A stretch of DNA of 64,000 nt from G963422445 sp963422445 (GCA_963422445.2 OY729512.2:124001-188000), one strand, 5' to 3'. Shown: positions 8,922 through 19,381, counted from the first letter of the stretch. The notes: generated from the letters alone by a model not told the origin. Program-made: numbers and translations.

Positions 8922-11141
8922 TTATCGGCGACGACCGCCATGGCGACCTTTTCTTCCTGCCGCACGCTCTGCGGCAGGCTTGCCGAACCCGCTGACGCGG
9001 ATGACCGCCCCTCGCGGCAACGGTTTACCCTCTGGCGTCATTCCGAGTTCGGCCGCATCAAGGCGCTTGATCTCGTCGCGCAACCGCGCGGCCTCCTCGA
9101 ACTCCAGATCGGCGGCGGCGGCGCGCATGCGATCCTCAAGATCGCTGATGACGACCTTGATGTCCTTGCCAACCATGTCACCTTGACCGGTGTCGACGGT
9201 GATGCGGTCCCCGCGCTCGTAAACCGATTCAAGAATGTCGCCGATACTCTTGCGTATTGATTCCGGCGTGATTCCATGGGCTTCGTTATAGGCAGCCTGC
9301 CGGTCACGGCGCCGGTTGGTTTCGTTAATCGCATAGTCGAGGCTTTCCGTCATCTCGTCGGCATACAGCAGGACCCGGCCATCGATGTTGCGGGCGGCCC
9401 GGCCAATGGTTTGAACCAGGGAGGTCCGGGAGCGCAGGAAACCTTCCTTGTCGGCATCGAGAATCGCGACCAGGGCGCATTCGGGGATGTCCAGGCCCTC
9501 ACGCAGCAGATTGATGCCGATCAGGACATCGAACACGCCGAGGCGAAGATCCCGGATGATCTCGATCCGTTCGAGTGTATTCACGTCACTGTGGATATAG
9601 CGGACCTTCATGCCGGCTTCCGCCATGTATTCGGTCAGGGCTTCCGCCATGCGTTTGGTAAGAGTGGTGATCAGGACCCGTTGTCCCCGGACAGCACAAT
9701 CCTGGCATTCGGCCATAATGTCATCAACTTGGGTCGCGGTCGGTCTGACGATGCAAACCGGATCGATTAATCCAGTCGGCCGGACCACCTGTTCGATGAA
9801 CAGGCCCCCGGTCCGCTCCAGTTCCCATGGCGCCGGCGTGGCCGAGACGTAGATCGTCTGCGGCCGCATGTCGTTCCATTCCTCGAATTTGAGCGGCCGG
9901 TTGTCCATGCAGGACGGCAGGCGAAAGCCATATTCCGACAGCGTGGACTTGCGTGCGTAGTCGCCTTTGTACATGGCTCCGAGCTGCGGCACGGTGACAT
10001 GGGATTCGTCGACAATCAGCATTGCATTTTCAGGGAGATACTCGAACAGGGTTGGCGGTGGGTCGCCGGCCTGGCGGCCAGAGAGATATCGCGAATAGTT
10101 CTCGATGCCGGCACAGCTGCCGGTCGCCTCGATCATTTCGAGGTCGAACTCGGTGCGCTGTAACAGCCGTTGCGCTTCCAGTAGCTTGCCTTCACGGGTC
10201 AATTGCCCGTAACGCTCGTCGAGTTCGACCGCGATCTGTTCCACCGCCTGGGTCAGGGTCGGCTTCGGTGTCACGTAATGCGAGTTGGCAAAAACCCGGA
10301 CCTGTTGCAGATCACCCGTCTTGTGGCCGGTCAGGGGGTCGAACTCGACAAGTGACTCGAGTTCGTCGCCGAAGAATGACAAGCGCCAGGCCCGGTCCTC
10401 GAGATGAGCCGGAAAAATCTCCAGAGAATCGCCGCGAACCCGGAATACGCCGCGATGAAATGCGGTATCGTTGCGACGGTATTGCAGTTCGGTCAGACCG
10501 CGCAACAAATCTTGCAGCACAAAGCTCCGGCCGACCTTGAGCTGTATTGTCATCTGGCCATAAGTCTCCACCGCGCCGATGCCGTAGATGCAGGAGACCG
10601 ATGCAACGATGATCACATCGTCGCGTTCGAGCAATGCCCGTGTCGCTGCGTGGCGCATGCGGTCGATCTGCTCGTTGATCGAGGCCTCTTTTTCAACATA
10701 GGTATCCGTGCGCGGGACATAGGCTTCCGGCAGGTAATAGTCGTAATAGGAAACGAAATACTCGACCGCGTTGTTCGGGAAGAAGCTCTTCATCTCGCCA
10801 TAAAGCTGTGCTGCAAGAGTCTTGTTCGGCGCCAGCACCAGGGTTGGCCGCTGCATGGCCCGGATCACATGAGCGATCGTAAAAGTCTTGCCCGAACCGG
10901 TGACACCGAGCAGAACCTGATCGAGTTCCTGTGCAGCCAGTCCTTCTGTCAGGGCCGCGATTGCCGCGGGCTGATCACCGGCCGGCACGAAGTCGGAGAT
11001 CACTTCGAAAGGTCGGCCCTTATCCTGCGCCGCGACATCGGACTTGAGGTCAAGCGTCCAGGACCCGACCAGGTTGCGGTCCTGGCGGCGCGCCTGGGCC
11101 TCGGCCGCCGACTCCGGTCGTGTCAGGATCTCGGTGCTCAT
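8922..11141 (-). CDS. uvrB: Excinuclease ABC subunit B
   Basis: 739 residues, UvrB, the damage-verifying helicase-like subunit of nucleotide excision repair. Seen directly: Walker A 'GVTGSGKT', the beta-hairpin region 'YYDYYLPEAYVPRTDTY', 'VDESHVTVPQ', helicase motif VI 'QTIGRAARN', and a C-terminal UVR domain ('EDRMRAAAADLEFEEAARLRDEI') that contacts UvrC. It is longer than E. coli UvrB (673) because of an N-terminal extension of about 35 residues and an Arg/Gly-rich tail. No GTTC-N7-GTTC or GAAC-N7-GAAC LexA box was found just upstream. Confidence 0.97.
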   Translation of the reverse strand: MSTEILTRPESAAEAQARRQDRNLVGSWTLDLKSDVAAQDKGRPFEVISDFVPAGDQPAAIAALTEGLAAQELDQVLLGVTGSGKTFTIAHVIRAMQRPTLVLAPNKTLAAQLYGEMKSFFPNNAVEYFVSYYDYYLPEAYVPRTDTYVEKEASINEQIDRMRHAATRALLERDDVIIVASVSCIYGIGAVETYGQMTIQLKVGRSFVLQDLLRGLTELQYRRNDTAFHRGVFRVRGDSLEIFPAHLEDRAWRLSFFGDELESLVEFDPLTGHKTGDLQQVRVFANSHYVTPKPTLTQAVEQIAVELDERYGQLTREGKLLEAQRLLQRTEFDLEMIEATGSCAGIENYSRYLSGRQAGDPPPTLFEYLPENAMLIVDESHVTVPQLGAMYKGDYARKSTLSEYGFRLPSCMDNRPLKFEEWNDMRPQTIYVSATPAPWELERTGGLFIEQVVRPTGLIDPVCIVRPTATQVDDIMAECQDCAVRGQRVLITTLTKRMAEALTEYMAEAGMKVRYIHSDVNTLERIEIIRDLRLGVFDVLIGINLLREGLDIPECALVAILDADKEGFLRSRTSLVQTIGRAARNIDGRVLLYADEMTESLDYAINETNRRRDRQAAYNEAHGITPESIRKSIGDILESVYERGDRITVDTGQGDMVGKDIKVVISDLEDRMRAAAADLEFEEAARLRDEIKRLDAAELGMTPEGKPLPRGAVIRVSGFGKPAAERAAGRKGRHGGRRR

Positions 11142-11197
11142 GTTGCCAGTTTACGCCGTCAATCGGCCCCGGAAAACCCATGATACCATTGAACCGG

Positions 11198-12283
11198 TTA
11201 TCGCGGCAGGATATGTTGAGCCTGCAGTGTGCGCAGGTGCTCCAGCATCATGTCTTCAGTATCGATGCAGTCCACGAATCCGTGCTTGCGGATCTTGATC
11301 GTGCTCATGTGATGCGGGTTGGGGCGCTGGCCATAGCCGAACATGAAGTCGGCAAACCGCCACGACGGAACGATCTGGTCCAGACGATAGGGTTTGAGGT
11401 CATGACGCGCGACGATGCGGTCCCAAACATCGGCGTTTTCCGGCATGATTCGGGCCAGTGACATCGGTTGCGCCGGCGCCGTATCCATTTCGAACAGGGC
11501 AGCGACCCGCGGCCACAGAGTCTGCCAGACATACACATCGCCATTGTGGATGTTGTAGATCTGTCCGGCGGCAATTTCGGCAGTGCCGGCCCAGTCGACG
11601 GCACGGGCGATGAGCCGGGCATCGGTGGCTTCACCAATGCGGTCCGGACCACCGGGGAAACGCAACGGTATGCCGGTATGCCGCGAGATGGCCGCGAAGG
11701 CCCCGATTGCGGCAATGATGTTGAGCGGACTGCCGATCGCCGGTCCGCATACCAACTGGGGCCGGAAGATCGTCCATGTCCAGTCCTTTCCCGCCTGATA
11801 CGCGGCGAGCCAGTCCATCTGGTCGTAGTAGAAATTCGGCCCCATGGACCGCGGGTCGGTTTCACGCGCCGGCATCCTGAACGGACCCAGATGGCCGCCA
11901 TAGGCCTTCGTGCCCTGCATCAGACTGACATGGCGCAGATTTGGCGAGGCGTTTTCGACGCTGCTGAGGAGGTTGCGCAGCATCGCAAGATTGATATCGG
12001 CGTGATCACGCTCGGACCAGCCACGGGTGACGTCAGGTTTTTCGTGGACCGCCGCATAGACGATATGGGTGATGTCGCGAAGCGTGCCGAGTTTCGCGTG
12101 GCAGTCGCGGCTGTCGCGCAGATCGACGCTATGCCACGCGGCATCGGTCGCGAAATCGGGACTGCGGCGCGACAAGCCGACAACCTCGCAATCCGGCGCC
12201 GTGGCGAAATGTTCGAGCGCGCTGCAGCCGACGGTGCCGAGGGCGCCAGCAACGAGGATTTTCCTGTGCGGTGTCCCGGTCAT
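11198..12283 (-). CDS. PRISE-type SDR reductase (progesterone 5-beta-reductase / iridoid synthase-like)
   Basis: 361 residues with a Rossmann start 'ILVAGALGTVGCSALEHF', the 'GLSRRSP' loop, and the characteristic block 'SLMQGTKAYGGHLGPF' followed by 'NFYYDQMDWL' (Tyr of the active site). These are the signature segments of the PRISE branch of atypical SDRs, which reduce enones or related carbonyls with NADPH. Starts at 12295 (ATG, AAGGA directly adjacent) or 12283 (ATG, AAAGGA 12 bases upstream) are both possible; 12283 leaves the usual short N-terminus. The substrate is unknown. It is transcribed alone, 56 bp upstream of uvrB. Confidence 0.82.
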   Translation of the reverse strand: MTGTPHRKILVAGALGTVGCSALEHFATAPDCEVVGLSRRSPDFATDAAWHSVDLRDSRDCHAKLGTLRDITHIVYAAVHEKPDVTRGWSERDHADINLAMLRNLLSSVENASPNLRHVSLMQGTKAYGGHLGPFRMPARETDPRSMGPNFYYDQMDWLAAYQAGKDWTWTIFRPQLVCGPAIGSPLNIIAAIGAFAAISRHTGIPLRFPGGPDRIGEATDARLIARAVDWAGTAEIAAGQIYNIHNGDVYVWQTLWPRVAALFEMDTAPAQPMSLARIMPENADVWDRIVARHDLKPYRLDQIVPSWRFADFMFGYGQRPNPHHMSTIKIRKHGFVDCIDTEDMMLEHLRTLQAQHILPR

Positions 12284-13229
12284 GAGTATGGCCATTCCTT
12301 TCGTCTCGTCCGGCGCAGTGGAGGATAGCATGGATGCCAATGGTCTTTTGCCTCCTATCCGGACGGGACTCTTGCTGTGTCCCGGTTTTCGACTCTTTCA
12401 AGTTCCGGCAGAGCGCAACCGATGTCTCCCGACAAGATCCGTAACGGCCGGGCGCCCGCGCATAGCGTACAGGGTCCGGAATTGACGTTATGCACATACT
12501 TTCGGATGGCACGCGGTGTTCGGATGAAACAGGAGGTAATCCATCTGCGAAGGTCGATCGAATTGCGTCAATCCTCCCAATCGTCATCGAAGTCCACTTG
12601 ACGGCGGTGAAAATGCCGGTTGACATCGGGATGCCCCTGAGAAAGAGGGTCGGGAGGATCATATAGGCCTGTTCGAAGTCACTGATGATTCGAAAAAGAT
12701 CGAAAACCTCGGCGGTCGGGTTCAACTTGCACAACAGGCGCTTAATCATGCCGAGCCTTCACCAGGACAGGAGCATGTGGACGGTCGCAGCGCCTTTGCC
12801 CGGCTCACGACTTTCGTCGTCAGGGAGATGGTCTGGCGCATGTATGGGCGTAGAACAGAAAGATCCTGCAACGCGAAGAGCACTGCTTGACCCCGCCGCC
12901 GGCATTGTCTAATCTTCCAGTCATGATGCGAACGGTTTTATCTGGTTTCGGCCTTCGACTTACGATCCCGGCTCTCACGGAGGGTCGGGCCTGAGGGCAA
13001 TCGCCGTCGGCGCACATGCCGCGCGCCGGACTTCAGCCTCATGACGATCTGTCAGCCTCCTGGAAGGATACTTCGTCGCGCCGATCATGATCGGAGGGAA
13101 AGACGGAGGCCTACGCGGAATGCATCCTGTACCGGCGAGCGAATGTCACAACGAAATCATTAGACCAAAGGAATGACCGGTGCCACCGGCGCAGGAACGG
13201 GCGGCCGCCCGTTTGTGGAGTAGAATCCG
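12284..13229. other. Long intergenic region upstream of leuA
   Basis: About 950 bp with no ORF I can support. I looked for a leucine-rich leader peptide that would attenuate leuA: the best short frame, ATG at 12923-12925, has scattered Leu codons but no run, and no terminator/antiterminator pair was evident. Nothing else is assigned. Confidence 0.5.
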
Positions 13230-14906
13230 ATGAAACGAATGCCGATCGAGAAATATGCCGCATACCCGCAAGTGCCCATTGCCACGCGGCAGTGGCCGGA
13301 ACGCACCATCACCCAGGCACCGATCTGGTGCAGCGTCGATCTGCGCGACGGCAACCAGGCCCTGGTCGACCCGATGGACGGGCCGCGCAAACACCGGATG
13401 TTCAAGTCCCTGGTCGACATGGGCTTCAAGGAAATCGAAGTCGGGTTTCCGGCCGCATCCGAGACCGATTTCAACTTCGTTCGCGAAATCATCGAACAGC
13501 AGCTCATCCCCGAAGACGTCACCATCCAGGTTCTGACCCAGGCGCGAGAGGAGCTGATCCAGCGGACATTCGAAAGCCTCATCGGGTCGGCAAATTGCAT
13601 CGTGCATCTCTACAACTCGACCAGCACCCTGCAACGCCGGGTGGTGTTCACGAGTGACCGCGACGGGGTCAAGAAGATCGCGACCGACGGCGCCATGATG
13701 GTGCGGGACCGGATCGGGATGCTGACGGCGGGCGGAACCAATGTCCGGCTGGAATATTCACCCGAGAGCTTTACCGGCACCGAACTCGATTATGCGATGG
13801 ATGTCTGCGAAGCGGTGATGGCTATCTGGCGCCCGACCGCCGAAAATCCGACGATCGTCAATCTGCCCTCGACGGTCGAAATGGCAACCCCAAACATCTT
13901 CGCTGACCAGATCGAATGGATGAACGACAATTTCAGCAAACGCGACCAGGTGATCCTGTCGGTGCATCCGCATAATGACCGGGGCACCGGCGTCGCCGCG
14001 GCGGAATTGGCACAAATGGCAGGCGCCGACCGTGTCGAGGGCACGCTGTTCGGCAATGGCGAGAGGACCGGTAACGTCGACATCGTCACCCTGGGCCTGA
14101 ATCTGTTTACCCAGGGCGTCGATCCGGCCCTGGATTTCTCGAACATCAATGCACTGATCGAGACCGCAGAACACTGCAACAAGCTGCCGATCCACCAGCG
14201 GCATCCCTATGCCGGTGAACTGGTCCATACGGCGTTTTCCGGATCGCATCAGGACGCGATCAACAAGGGCATGAAGGCGCTCGAAGGATCGAACACGCCG
14301 TTGTTCGAGGTGCCCTATCTGCCGATCGATCCTCAGGATATCGGCCGAACCTACGAGGCAATCATCCGGGTCAACAGCCAGTCCGGAAAGGGCGGGGTCT
14401 CCTGGATGCTGGAGACCGATTACTCCATCCGCCTGCCGAAGGACGCGCAGGCACAGTTCAGTCAGGTCATTCAGAAAATCACCGATACGACCAGCCGCGA
14501 GATTACCGGCGACGAGATCTGGGACGTTTTTCAAAAGGAATTCATCACCCAGAACGGACCGTATGAACTGTTGTCATTTTCGTCGCGAGCGGCATCTCGG
14601 TCGAATGATCGCGAGACGATCCATGCGGTGGTCGCCAGGAATGGCGAGGCGCATCGTATCGAGGCGACCGGAAACGGTCCGATCGCCGCCTTTGTCAAGG
14701 GCATCCGGGAGGTCTTCAGCCTGCAGTTCAGGCTCACGGATTACAGTGAACACACCCGGACCGCGGGGTCCGAAGCTGAAGCAGCAGCCTACATCGAGTT
14801 GTCGGTCCCCGACCAACAGGGCAGACAGGTGTTCGGCGTCGGCATTGACACGTCGATAACCCTGGCGCCGATCAAGGCCGTGATCAGCGCCATCAATCGC
14901 ATATAG
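13230..14906 (+). CDS. leuA: 2-isopropylmalate synthase (LeuA type 2)
   Basis: 558 residues. The first committed step of leucine synthesis: condensation of acetyl-CoA with 2-oxoisovalerate. Motifs: 'DLRDGNQALVDPM' (metal and substrate site), 'GFKEIEVGFP', the metal-binding 'HPHNDRGTG', and 'GNGERTGNVDIV'. A C-terminal LeuA regulatory domain for leucine feedback ends at 'ITLAPIKAVISAINRI'. The WCSVDLRDGNQAL-type N-terminus and length place it in the IPMS2 branch. The nearest purine-rich upstream stretch is GTGGAG, separated by about nine bases from the ATG. It stands alone, with no leuB/C/D nearby. Confidence 0.95.
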   Translation: MKRMPIEKYAAYPQVPIATRQWPERTITQAPIWCSVDLRDGNQALVDPMDGPRKHRMFKSLVDMGFKEIEVGFPAASETDFNFVREIIEQQLIPEDVTIQVLTQAREELIQRTFESLIGSANCIVHLYNSTSTLQRRVVFTSDRDGVKKIATDGAMMVRDRIGMLTAGGTNVRLEYSPESFTGTELDYAMDVCEAVMAIWRPTAENPTIVNLPSTVEMATPNIFADQIEWMNDNFSKRDQVILSVHPHNDRGTGVAAAELAQMAGADRVEGTLFGNGERTGNVDIVTLGLNLFTQGVDPALDFSNINALIETAEHCNKLPIHQRHPYAGELVHTAFSGSHQDAINKGMKALEGSNTPLFEVPYLPIDPQDIGRTYEAIIRVNSQSGKGGVSWMLETDYSIRLPKDAQAQFSQVIQKITDTTSREITGDEIWDVFQKEFITQNGPYELLSFSSRAASRSNDRETIHAVVARNGEAHRIEATGNGPIAAFVKGIREVFSLQFRLTDYSEHTRTAGSEAEAAAYIELSVPDQQGRQVFGVGIDTSITLAPIKAVISAINRI

Positions 14907-14931
14907 GACTTTTACGACGCGACGCGATTTC

Positions 14932-14968
14932 CCCTGAAACCACTGGTTCCGAACCGGTGGTTTCAGGG
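14932..14968 (+). terminator. Strong hairpin after leuA, candidate terminator
   Basis: Two 18-base arms beginning CCCTGAAACCAC and ending GTGGTTTCAGGG, one G-U type mismatch, almost no loop as written, so the inner pairs must open. It lies 25 bp after the leuA stop and 25 bp before the next ATG. There is no U-tract on the plus side (it is followed by GAGAGAACC), so intrinsic termination is uncertain; it may act as an mRNA stabiliser. Confidence 0.4.
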
Positions 14969-14992
14969 AGAGAACCGACTCCGAGGCCTGCG

Positions 14993-16156
14993 ATGAACCA
15001 GACACTACCGGAACAACGCCATTTGTTCGATATCCCGGATGATGTGGCTTATTTGAATTGCGCTTATCTCTCGCCGCTCATGCATTCAGTAGTTGCCGCA
15101 GGTCAAGCCGGACTGGTCCGCAAGGCGCGACCCTGGGAAATCCACGCTGCGGATTTCTGGAGCAAACCGAACCGGGCGCGGCAGCTGTTCGGGTCGCTTG
15201 TCAATGGTGATGCCGATGGAGTCGCGCTGATTCCTTCGGCGAGTTACGGCATGGCCATTGCAGCGCTTAATCTGGACATTGCATCCGGCCAGTCGGTGAT
15301 CGTCCTGGAAGACCAGTTTCCCTCAAGCGTCACGCATTGGGCCGATCTGGTAACGCAGAATGGCGCGGACCTGTTGACCATTGCCCGGCCCGCCGATGAC
15401 GACTGGACATCGCGGATTCTTGAAGCCATCGATTATCGCTGCAGGATTGTTTCGCTGCCGAATTGCCACTGGACCGACGGAACCTTGATCAATCTCGAAG
15501 CGGTAGCCGCGCGCTGCCGGGACGTTGGCGCGGCCCTGGTTCTCGATATCACGCAATCTGCCGGTGCGATGCCGATCGATGTCGCGGCCCTGCACCCGGA
15601 TTTTGTGGTCGCCGCCGGCTACAAATGGCTGATGGCGCCATATTCGCTCGGTTTCCTCTGGGTCGCGCCGCCGCATCGGTTTGGAAAGGCTTTCGAACTC
15701 GGTTACATCGCGCGCACCAGCCATCCGGACTACGAACACCTGATGACGACCCGGCTGCCTTTCACGGTTTCGGCCCATCGTTTCGATGTCGGAGAGGTCG
15801 GGAATTTTGCGCTCGTACCGGCGGCTTGCACCGCCCTTGAGCAGCTTCTTGCATGGGAACCGGCGGCAATTCAGGCAACATTGCGCCGTTACACGGATCC
15901 GATCGCGGCCTGGGCGCGCGACAATGATCTGCTGGTTGCCGACGATCATCGTCGGGCCGGACATTATGTGGGTATCCGGTTCCCCGGAGGACTGCCGTCA
16001 CGGGCGGTTGAACGACTCGCTGAGAACAAGGTCTTTGTCAGCCGACGCGCCGACGCGCTAAGGGTCACCCCGCATCTCTATAACACGGCCGCTGACCGGG
16101 ACCGATTGCTCGATGGTCTTGCCGGCTTGCGCGATTTCGCGCGCGGCCCCGCCTGA
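14993..16156 (+). CDS. Class V aminotransferase-fold PLP enzyme
   Basis: 387 residues of the cysteine desulfurase / kynureninase-like superfamily. The PLP Lys is about residue 211 in 'AAGYKWLMAPYSLGFLW', preceded by the Asp of 'LVLDITQSAGAMPID' that holds the pyridine nitrogen. The N-terminus 'FDIPDDVAYLNCAYLSPL' is typical of the subgroup annotated simply as 'aminotransferase class V-fold'. The ATG at 14993 is preferred to an upstream GTG at 14957, which lies inside the preceding hairpin. Whether it transaminates, desulfurates or racemises cannot be told; no iron-sulfur or kynurenine genes are adjacent. Confidence 0.85.
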   Translation: MNQTLPEQRHLFDIPDDVAYLNCAYLSPLMHSVVAAGQAGLVRKARPWEIHAADFWSKPNRARQLFGSLVNGDADGVALIPSASYGMAIAALNLDIASGQSVIVLEDQFPSSVTHWADLVTQNGADLLTIARPADDDWTSRILEAIDYRCRIVSLPNCHWTDGTLINLEAVAARCRDVGAALVLDITQSAGAMPIDVAALHPDFVVAAGYKWLMAPYSLGFLWVAPPHRFGKAFELGYIARTSHPDYEHLMTTRLPFTVSAHRFDVGEVGNFALVPAACTALEQLLAWEPAAIQATLRRYTDPIAAWARDNDLLVADDHRRAGHYVGIRFPGGLPSRAVERLAENKVFVSRRADALRVTPHLYNTAADRDRLLDGLAGLRDFARGPA

Positions 16157-16340
16157 CGCCATGGTACCGCAACAGCGCCGAAACGGCTGAACGCGATGCA
16201 TCGGTAGCGAGGCAGGATCAACAGGAGTGTTGCGGCCACGCTTGCGGACACCATGATCGAACCGGGTAGTTCCGGGCGTCGGGCAAGATAGCGGTCTGTC
16301 CGAACGGCGTTTCGTTTCTCTGCCCCGGACGGTAGCGATC

Positions 16341-16978
16341 TCAATACCCGAACAGCTTCAGACGATAGTGGCGATCGGAAGAATCCGCAACGACGCGAAC
16401 CGGATACGGACCGAGACGCTCGCGTAACGCGTCGGTCACGGGGAAGGCTCGCCACGGTTCGCCGATGGCAGCTCCGAAGATGGACAGGGGAAGTGGAACC
16501 ATGTCGTCCGCGAGGGGATGCCTTTGCGAAGCGGAACGAGGCGCAGATATGGCGCGGCAGGGTGCGGGCCAGCGCGAACGTCTTCAGAGCGCCGCGCATC
16601 GATGGCGACCTGGATCGCTCGTTCAGCCCCGTTCCGGTCATGGCAGCGGACGGTAACGACCCGGGCGGGACGATCTTCGGACGGCGCCGAGTGCAAATGT
16701 TCGGGCGGCGGACGGCACTCACGTAGTGTCGGCATCCCTTCCGCGATGGGGTCGATGCTCGCCGTCGTGAGCCCCATGCGACGTTCCATCCGCTGGGCCC
16801 GGCCAGTATCCAGATCGATATACAGCGTGATGATGCGCGCCCTCGGCCAGGGAAAGAGGCAAACCCTCTCGATTTCGACAATATTGTAGGCGGAGGCCGC
16901 CCTAGCGTCGGGGACATGATCTGCGAAAAGCAAGACAGCGGTACAACCGATCGCAATGACAAAGGGTTTGTGCAGCAA
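16341..16978 (-). pseudogene. Secreted hypothetical protein, frameshifted
   Basis: A TTG-started frame from 16978 encodes a signal-peptide-like N-terminus (MLHKPFVIAIGCTAVLLFAD, cleavage near 'ARAASA') and about 150 residues of protein-like sequence. Near 16500 the coding sense moves by one base: the original frame runs into low-quality sequence and stops at 16436, while the neighbouring frame continues as 'PLPLSIFGAAIGEPWRAFP', 'DALRERLGPYPVRVVADSS' and ends 'YRLKLFGY' at a stop at 16341-16343. Together they give one exported protein of about 210 residues. I do not recognise the family. It is convergent with the PLP enzyme gene. Confidence 0.5.
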
Positions 16979-17366
16979 GGGTGAAACCTCGCGGTCCGCG
17001 AGATCCTACAGACTCGGCCCGATTCCTTGCCGAAGGAGCAGTGCTGTCCTTGAACAATACAGTAACTCGTCGTCCGGGCGGAGACATCGTATCGGCATTG
17101 CCGTATGTTCCCCGACGCCTTGCGGGCAAGAGGTGCCCGATATCCTCGACGCCGCAAACCACCCTGCTCTCCAATGCGCTCTTTCAATACATCGGCGATA
17201 CCAAGGTCCCGGACCATTGCGAACGCGGAGTCGACCCCATCGGACCGCCGATGGCGGGTTCGACATCGTGCTTTCACGACCGCTTCTCACGAACAGAACG
17301 GGGCATGGCCAAATGTTTCCACCGACCAGGACGATCGATCAGACAACCGTCGACCGGTGATCCGCG
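16979..17366. other. Intergenic, nothing assigned
   Basis: About 390 bp between the secreted-protein pseudogene and the end of the TPP enzyme gene. Open frames here are short, lack start sites with ribosome binding sequences, and overlap one another in several frames. Confidence 0.4.
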
Positions 17367-19097
17367 TCACGCCACCCGATCACCCTTCCTGATAGTTGCG
17401 GCCCGGTTATCAACGCCCGGCAGCATTTGTGCCGGGTCGCGCGTCACGACCATATCGATCACCGTTGGCGTGCCTTCATGGGCCAAGCCGGCAGCGATCG
17501 CCCCGGCAATCTCGCCAGGATGTTCGACCCGTATTCCATTGCATCCGAGCGCATTGGCAGCGGCTGCATAATCGGTTTCGACAAGGTCGCTGGACTGATA
17601 GGCGCCGACACCATACATCAGGTGCTGCAACGCCTTCACATATCCCGACGCCGCGTTGTTCACGACGATAATGGTAAAATCCAATCCCATGCGCCGCGCC
17701 GTTTCGAGCTCGCCCAGGGTCATGTTGAATCCGCCATCACCGGTCAGCGCAACGACCGGCCCGATACCTGCGAGGGTGGCGCCAATGGCGCCCGGCAAGC
17801 CATAGCCAATCGAGGCGAAACCGCGATCCGGTAAAAAACCGCGACCCGCTTTCTTGGTGTCATACAACAGGCCGCCCCAGTGAGCCGCAAAACCGCCGTC
17901 GGCGACCAGAATCCCGTTGGTCGGAAGTCCGAGATTAAGTTCGTGCATGAGTCGGGCCATATTTACCGGCACATCCTCTGAGGTAAGACGCGCATCGACT
18001 GACACGCGCCAGTCTGCCATTCGTTTGGCAATCTCCGCGGCATATCCGGCACGGGCCGCTGCAAGCTGTGTGGCGTCTCCGGCCATCGCGGCGTGAAGGT
18101 CGCGTATGCCCTCCCGGGCATCGCCCCATAATGCGACATCCGGTCGATTGGTTCGGCCGATCTCTTCGGCAAGAATTTCCAGATGAATCAGCGTCTTGCC
18201 AGTTGGCGGCAAAGTGAATCGCTTGGTTGCAATCTCTCCAAGCTTGCAGCCAATGACGAGGAGGCAGTCGCTGGTTTCCATCAGGGCGTTGGCGATCCGG
18301 TCGTACCGGCCAAACAAACCGGCATTGAGTGAATTGGTACAGGCGATTGCGCCCTTGCCGGTCATGGTGTGGGCGACCGGAATATTGAAAGCTTCGGCAA
18401 AACTCTCCAGCGTATTCGCAGCTCCGCTCAGATGAACGCCGCCACCGGCCAGGATCATCGGCCGTTCGGCCCGTGTTAGCAACGCCGCAGCCGCTTCGAT
18501 CGCTGCAGTATCCGGGCGTGACCGCAAGGACGGCGCTGCCTGATTGGGCTTCGGCGTGTCCAGTTCGTCCGGATCGAACGGGAATGTTCCGTGGCAGATA
18601 TCTTCCGGAACATCGAGTATGACCGGACCAGGCCGGCCTGCGGTTGCAACCTGGAAAGCCCGGCCGACCAGTTCCGGCAACCGCTCAATCATCTCGACGC
18701 GGATCACCTCCTTTACGGCCGGAGCGAGAATCTCGAGCTGCCGGCTTTCCTGCGTCATGTTTTTCCAGGAATGCAGGCGATGACTGTCGCCAACCACTGC
18801 AACCATTGGCGAACCCGCATTCAATGCCTCGACAAGGCCGGTAACCAGATTTGTTGCACCCGGACCAAGCGTCGCGTCGACGACCCCGACCCGACCGGTC
18901 ACCTTGGCATAGGCATCGGCAGCAAAGGCACCGCAACGCTCGTCATTGATCAGCGAATGTTCCAGTCCGAGCCGGCGGGCGGCATCATAGAAAGGCAGCA
19001 ACTGGAACCCGCCCATCCCAAACATCGGCCCCAGTCCCTGCGCTCTCAAGACCCGCGCCAAGGCCTCGCCGCCGTTCATTTCATTGGTTTCGGCCAT
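17367..19097 (-). CDS. Thiamine-pyrophosphate enzyme, acetolactate synthase-like
   Basis: 576 residues with the three-domain POX/AHAS architecture: N-terminal PYR domain with the catalytic Glu in 'NDERCGAFAADAYAKVTG' and 'ATLGPGATNL', central domain ('PMILAGGGVHLSGAA'), and C-terminal PP domain with the TPP/Mg motif 'GDGGFNMTLGELETA' ending '...VNN'. The ATG at 19097 has AAGGAG nine bases upstream and is preferred to the one at 19124. There is no ilvN-like small-subunit gene, so it is more likely a catabolic decarboxylase or carboligase than the biosynthetic acetolactate synthase. Its exact substrate is not deducible. Confidence 0.88.
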   Translation of the reverse strand: MAETNEMNGGEALARVLRAQGLGPMFGMGGFQLLPFYDAARRLGLEHSLINDERCGAFAADAYAKVTGRVGVVDATLGPGATNLVTGLVEALNAGSPMVAVVGDSHRLHSWKNMTQESRQLEILAPAVKEVIRVEMIERLPELVGRAFQVATAGRPGPVILDVPEDICHGTFPFDPDELDTPKPNQAAPSLRSRPDTAAIEAAAALLTRAERPMILAGGGVHLSGAANTLESFAEAFNIPVAHTMTGKGAIACTNSLNAGLFGRYDRIANALMETSDCLLVIGCKLGEIATKRFTLPPTGKTLIHLEILAEEIGRTNRPDVALWGDAREGIRDLHAAMAGDATQLAAARAGYAAEIAKRMADWRVSVDARLTSEDVPVNMARLMHELNLGLPTNGILVADGGFAAHWGGLLYDTKKAGRGFLPDRGFASIGYGLPGAIGATLAGIGPVVALTGDGGFNMTLGELETARRMGLDFTIIVVNNAASGYVKALQHLMYGVGAYQSSDLVETDYAAAANALGCNGIRVEHPGEIAGAIAAGLAHEGTPTVIDMVVTRDPAQMLPGVDNRAATIRKGDRVA

Positions 19098-19381
19098 GCT
19101 TCGGTGCTCCTTTTCAGGCTGCATCTTCCAAACGTTGAACAGTAGCGCGGTCCCCCAATGCAGGAAACCGGAGTTTGATATTGGCAGCTGCCGGCGACCG
19201 ATCCTGTTTGCGTGCCATCAGATCGTCATCAGGTTCGATGGACCGGTCCTCGGGATGCCGGAATCCGGCGCCGTTCCTTCGAACCCCGGACCTCCCGCAG
19301 CCAGACGCAGCGTCGCGACAAGCGCAGACGCCAAAGACATATCATCGGATTGACAGACGGTTCTGCGCACTGGCCTTCGGA

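Noticed and set aside
12900..13230. Leucine leader peptide / attenuator before leuA
   Set aside because: No short ORF with a run of Leu codons and no alternative hairpins with a U-tract could be found.
16078..17277. 399-codon minus-strand frame
   Set aside because: Overlaps the PLP enzyme and the secreted-protein remnant, and its translation is Arg/Ser-rich without domain signal. Only a different frame within it shows protein-like sequence.
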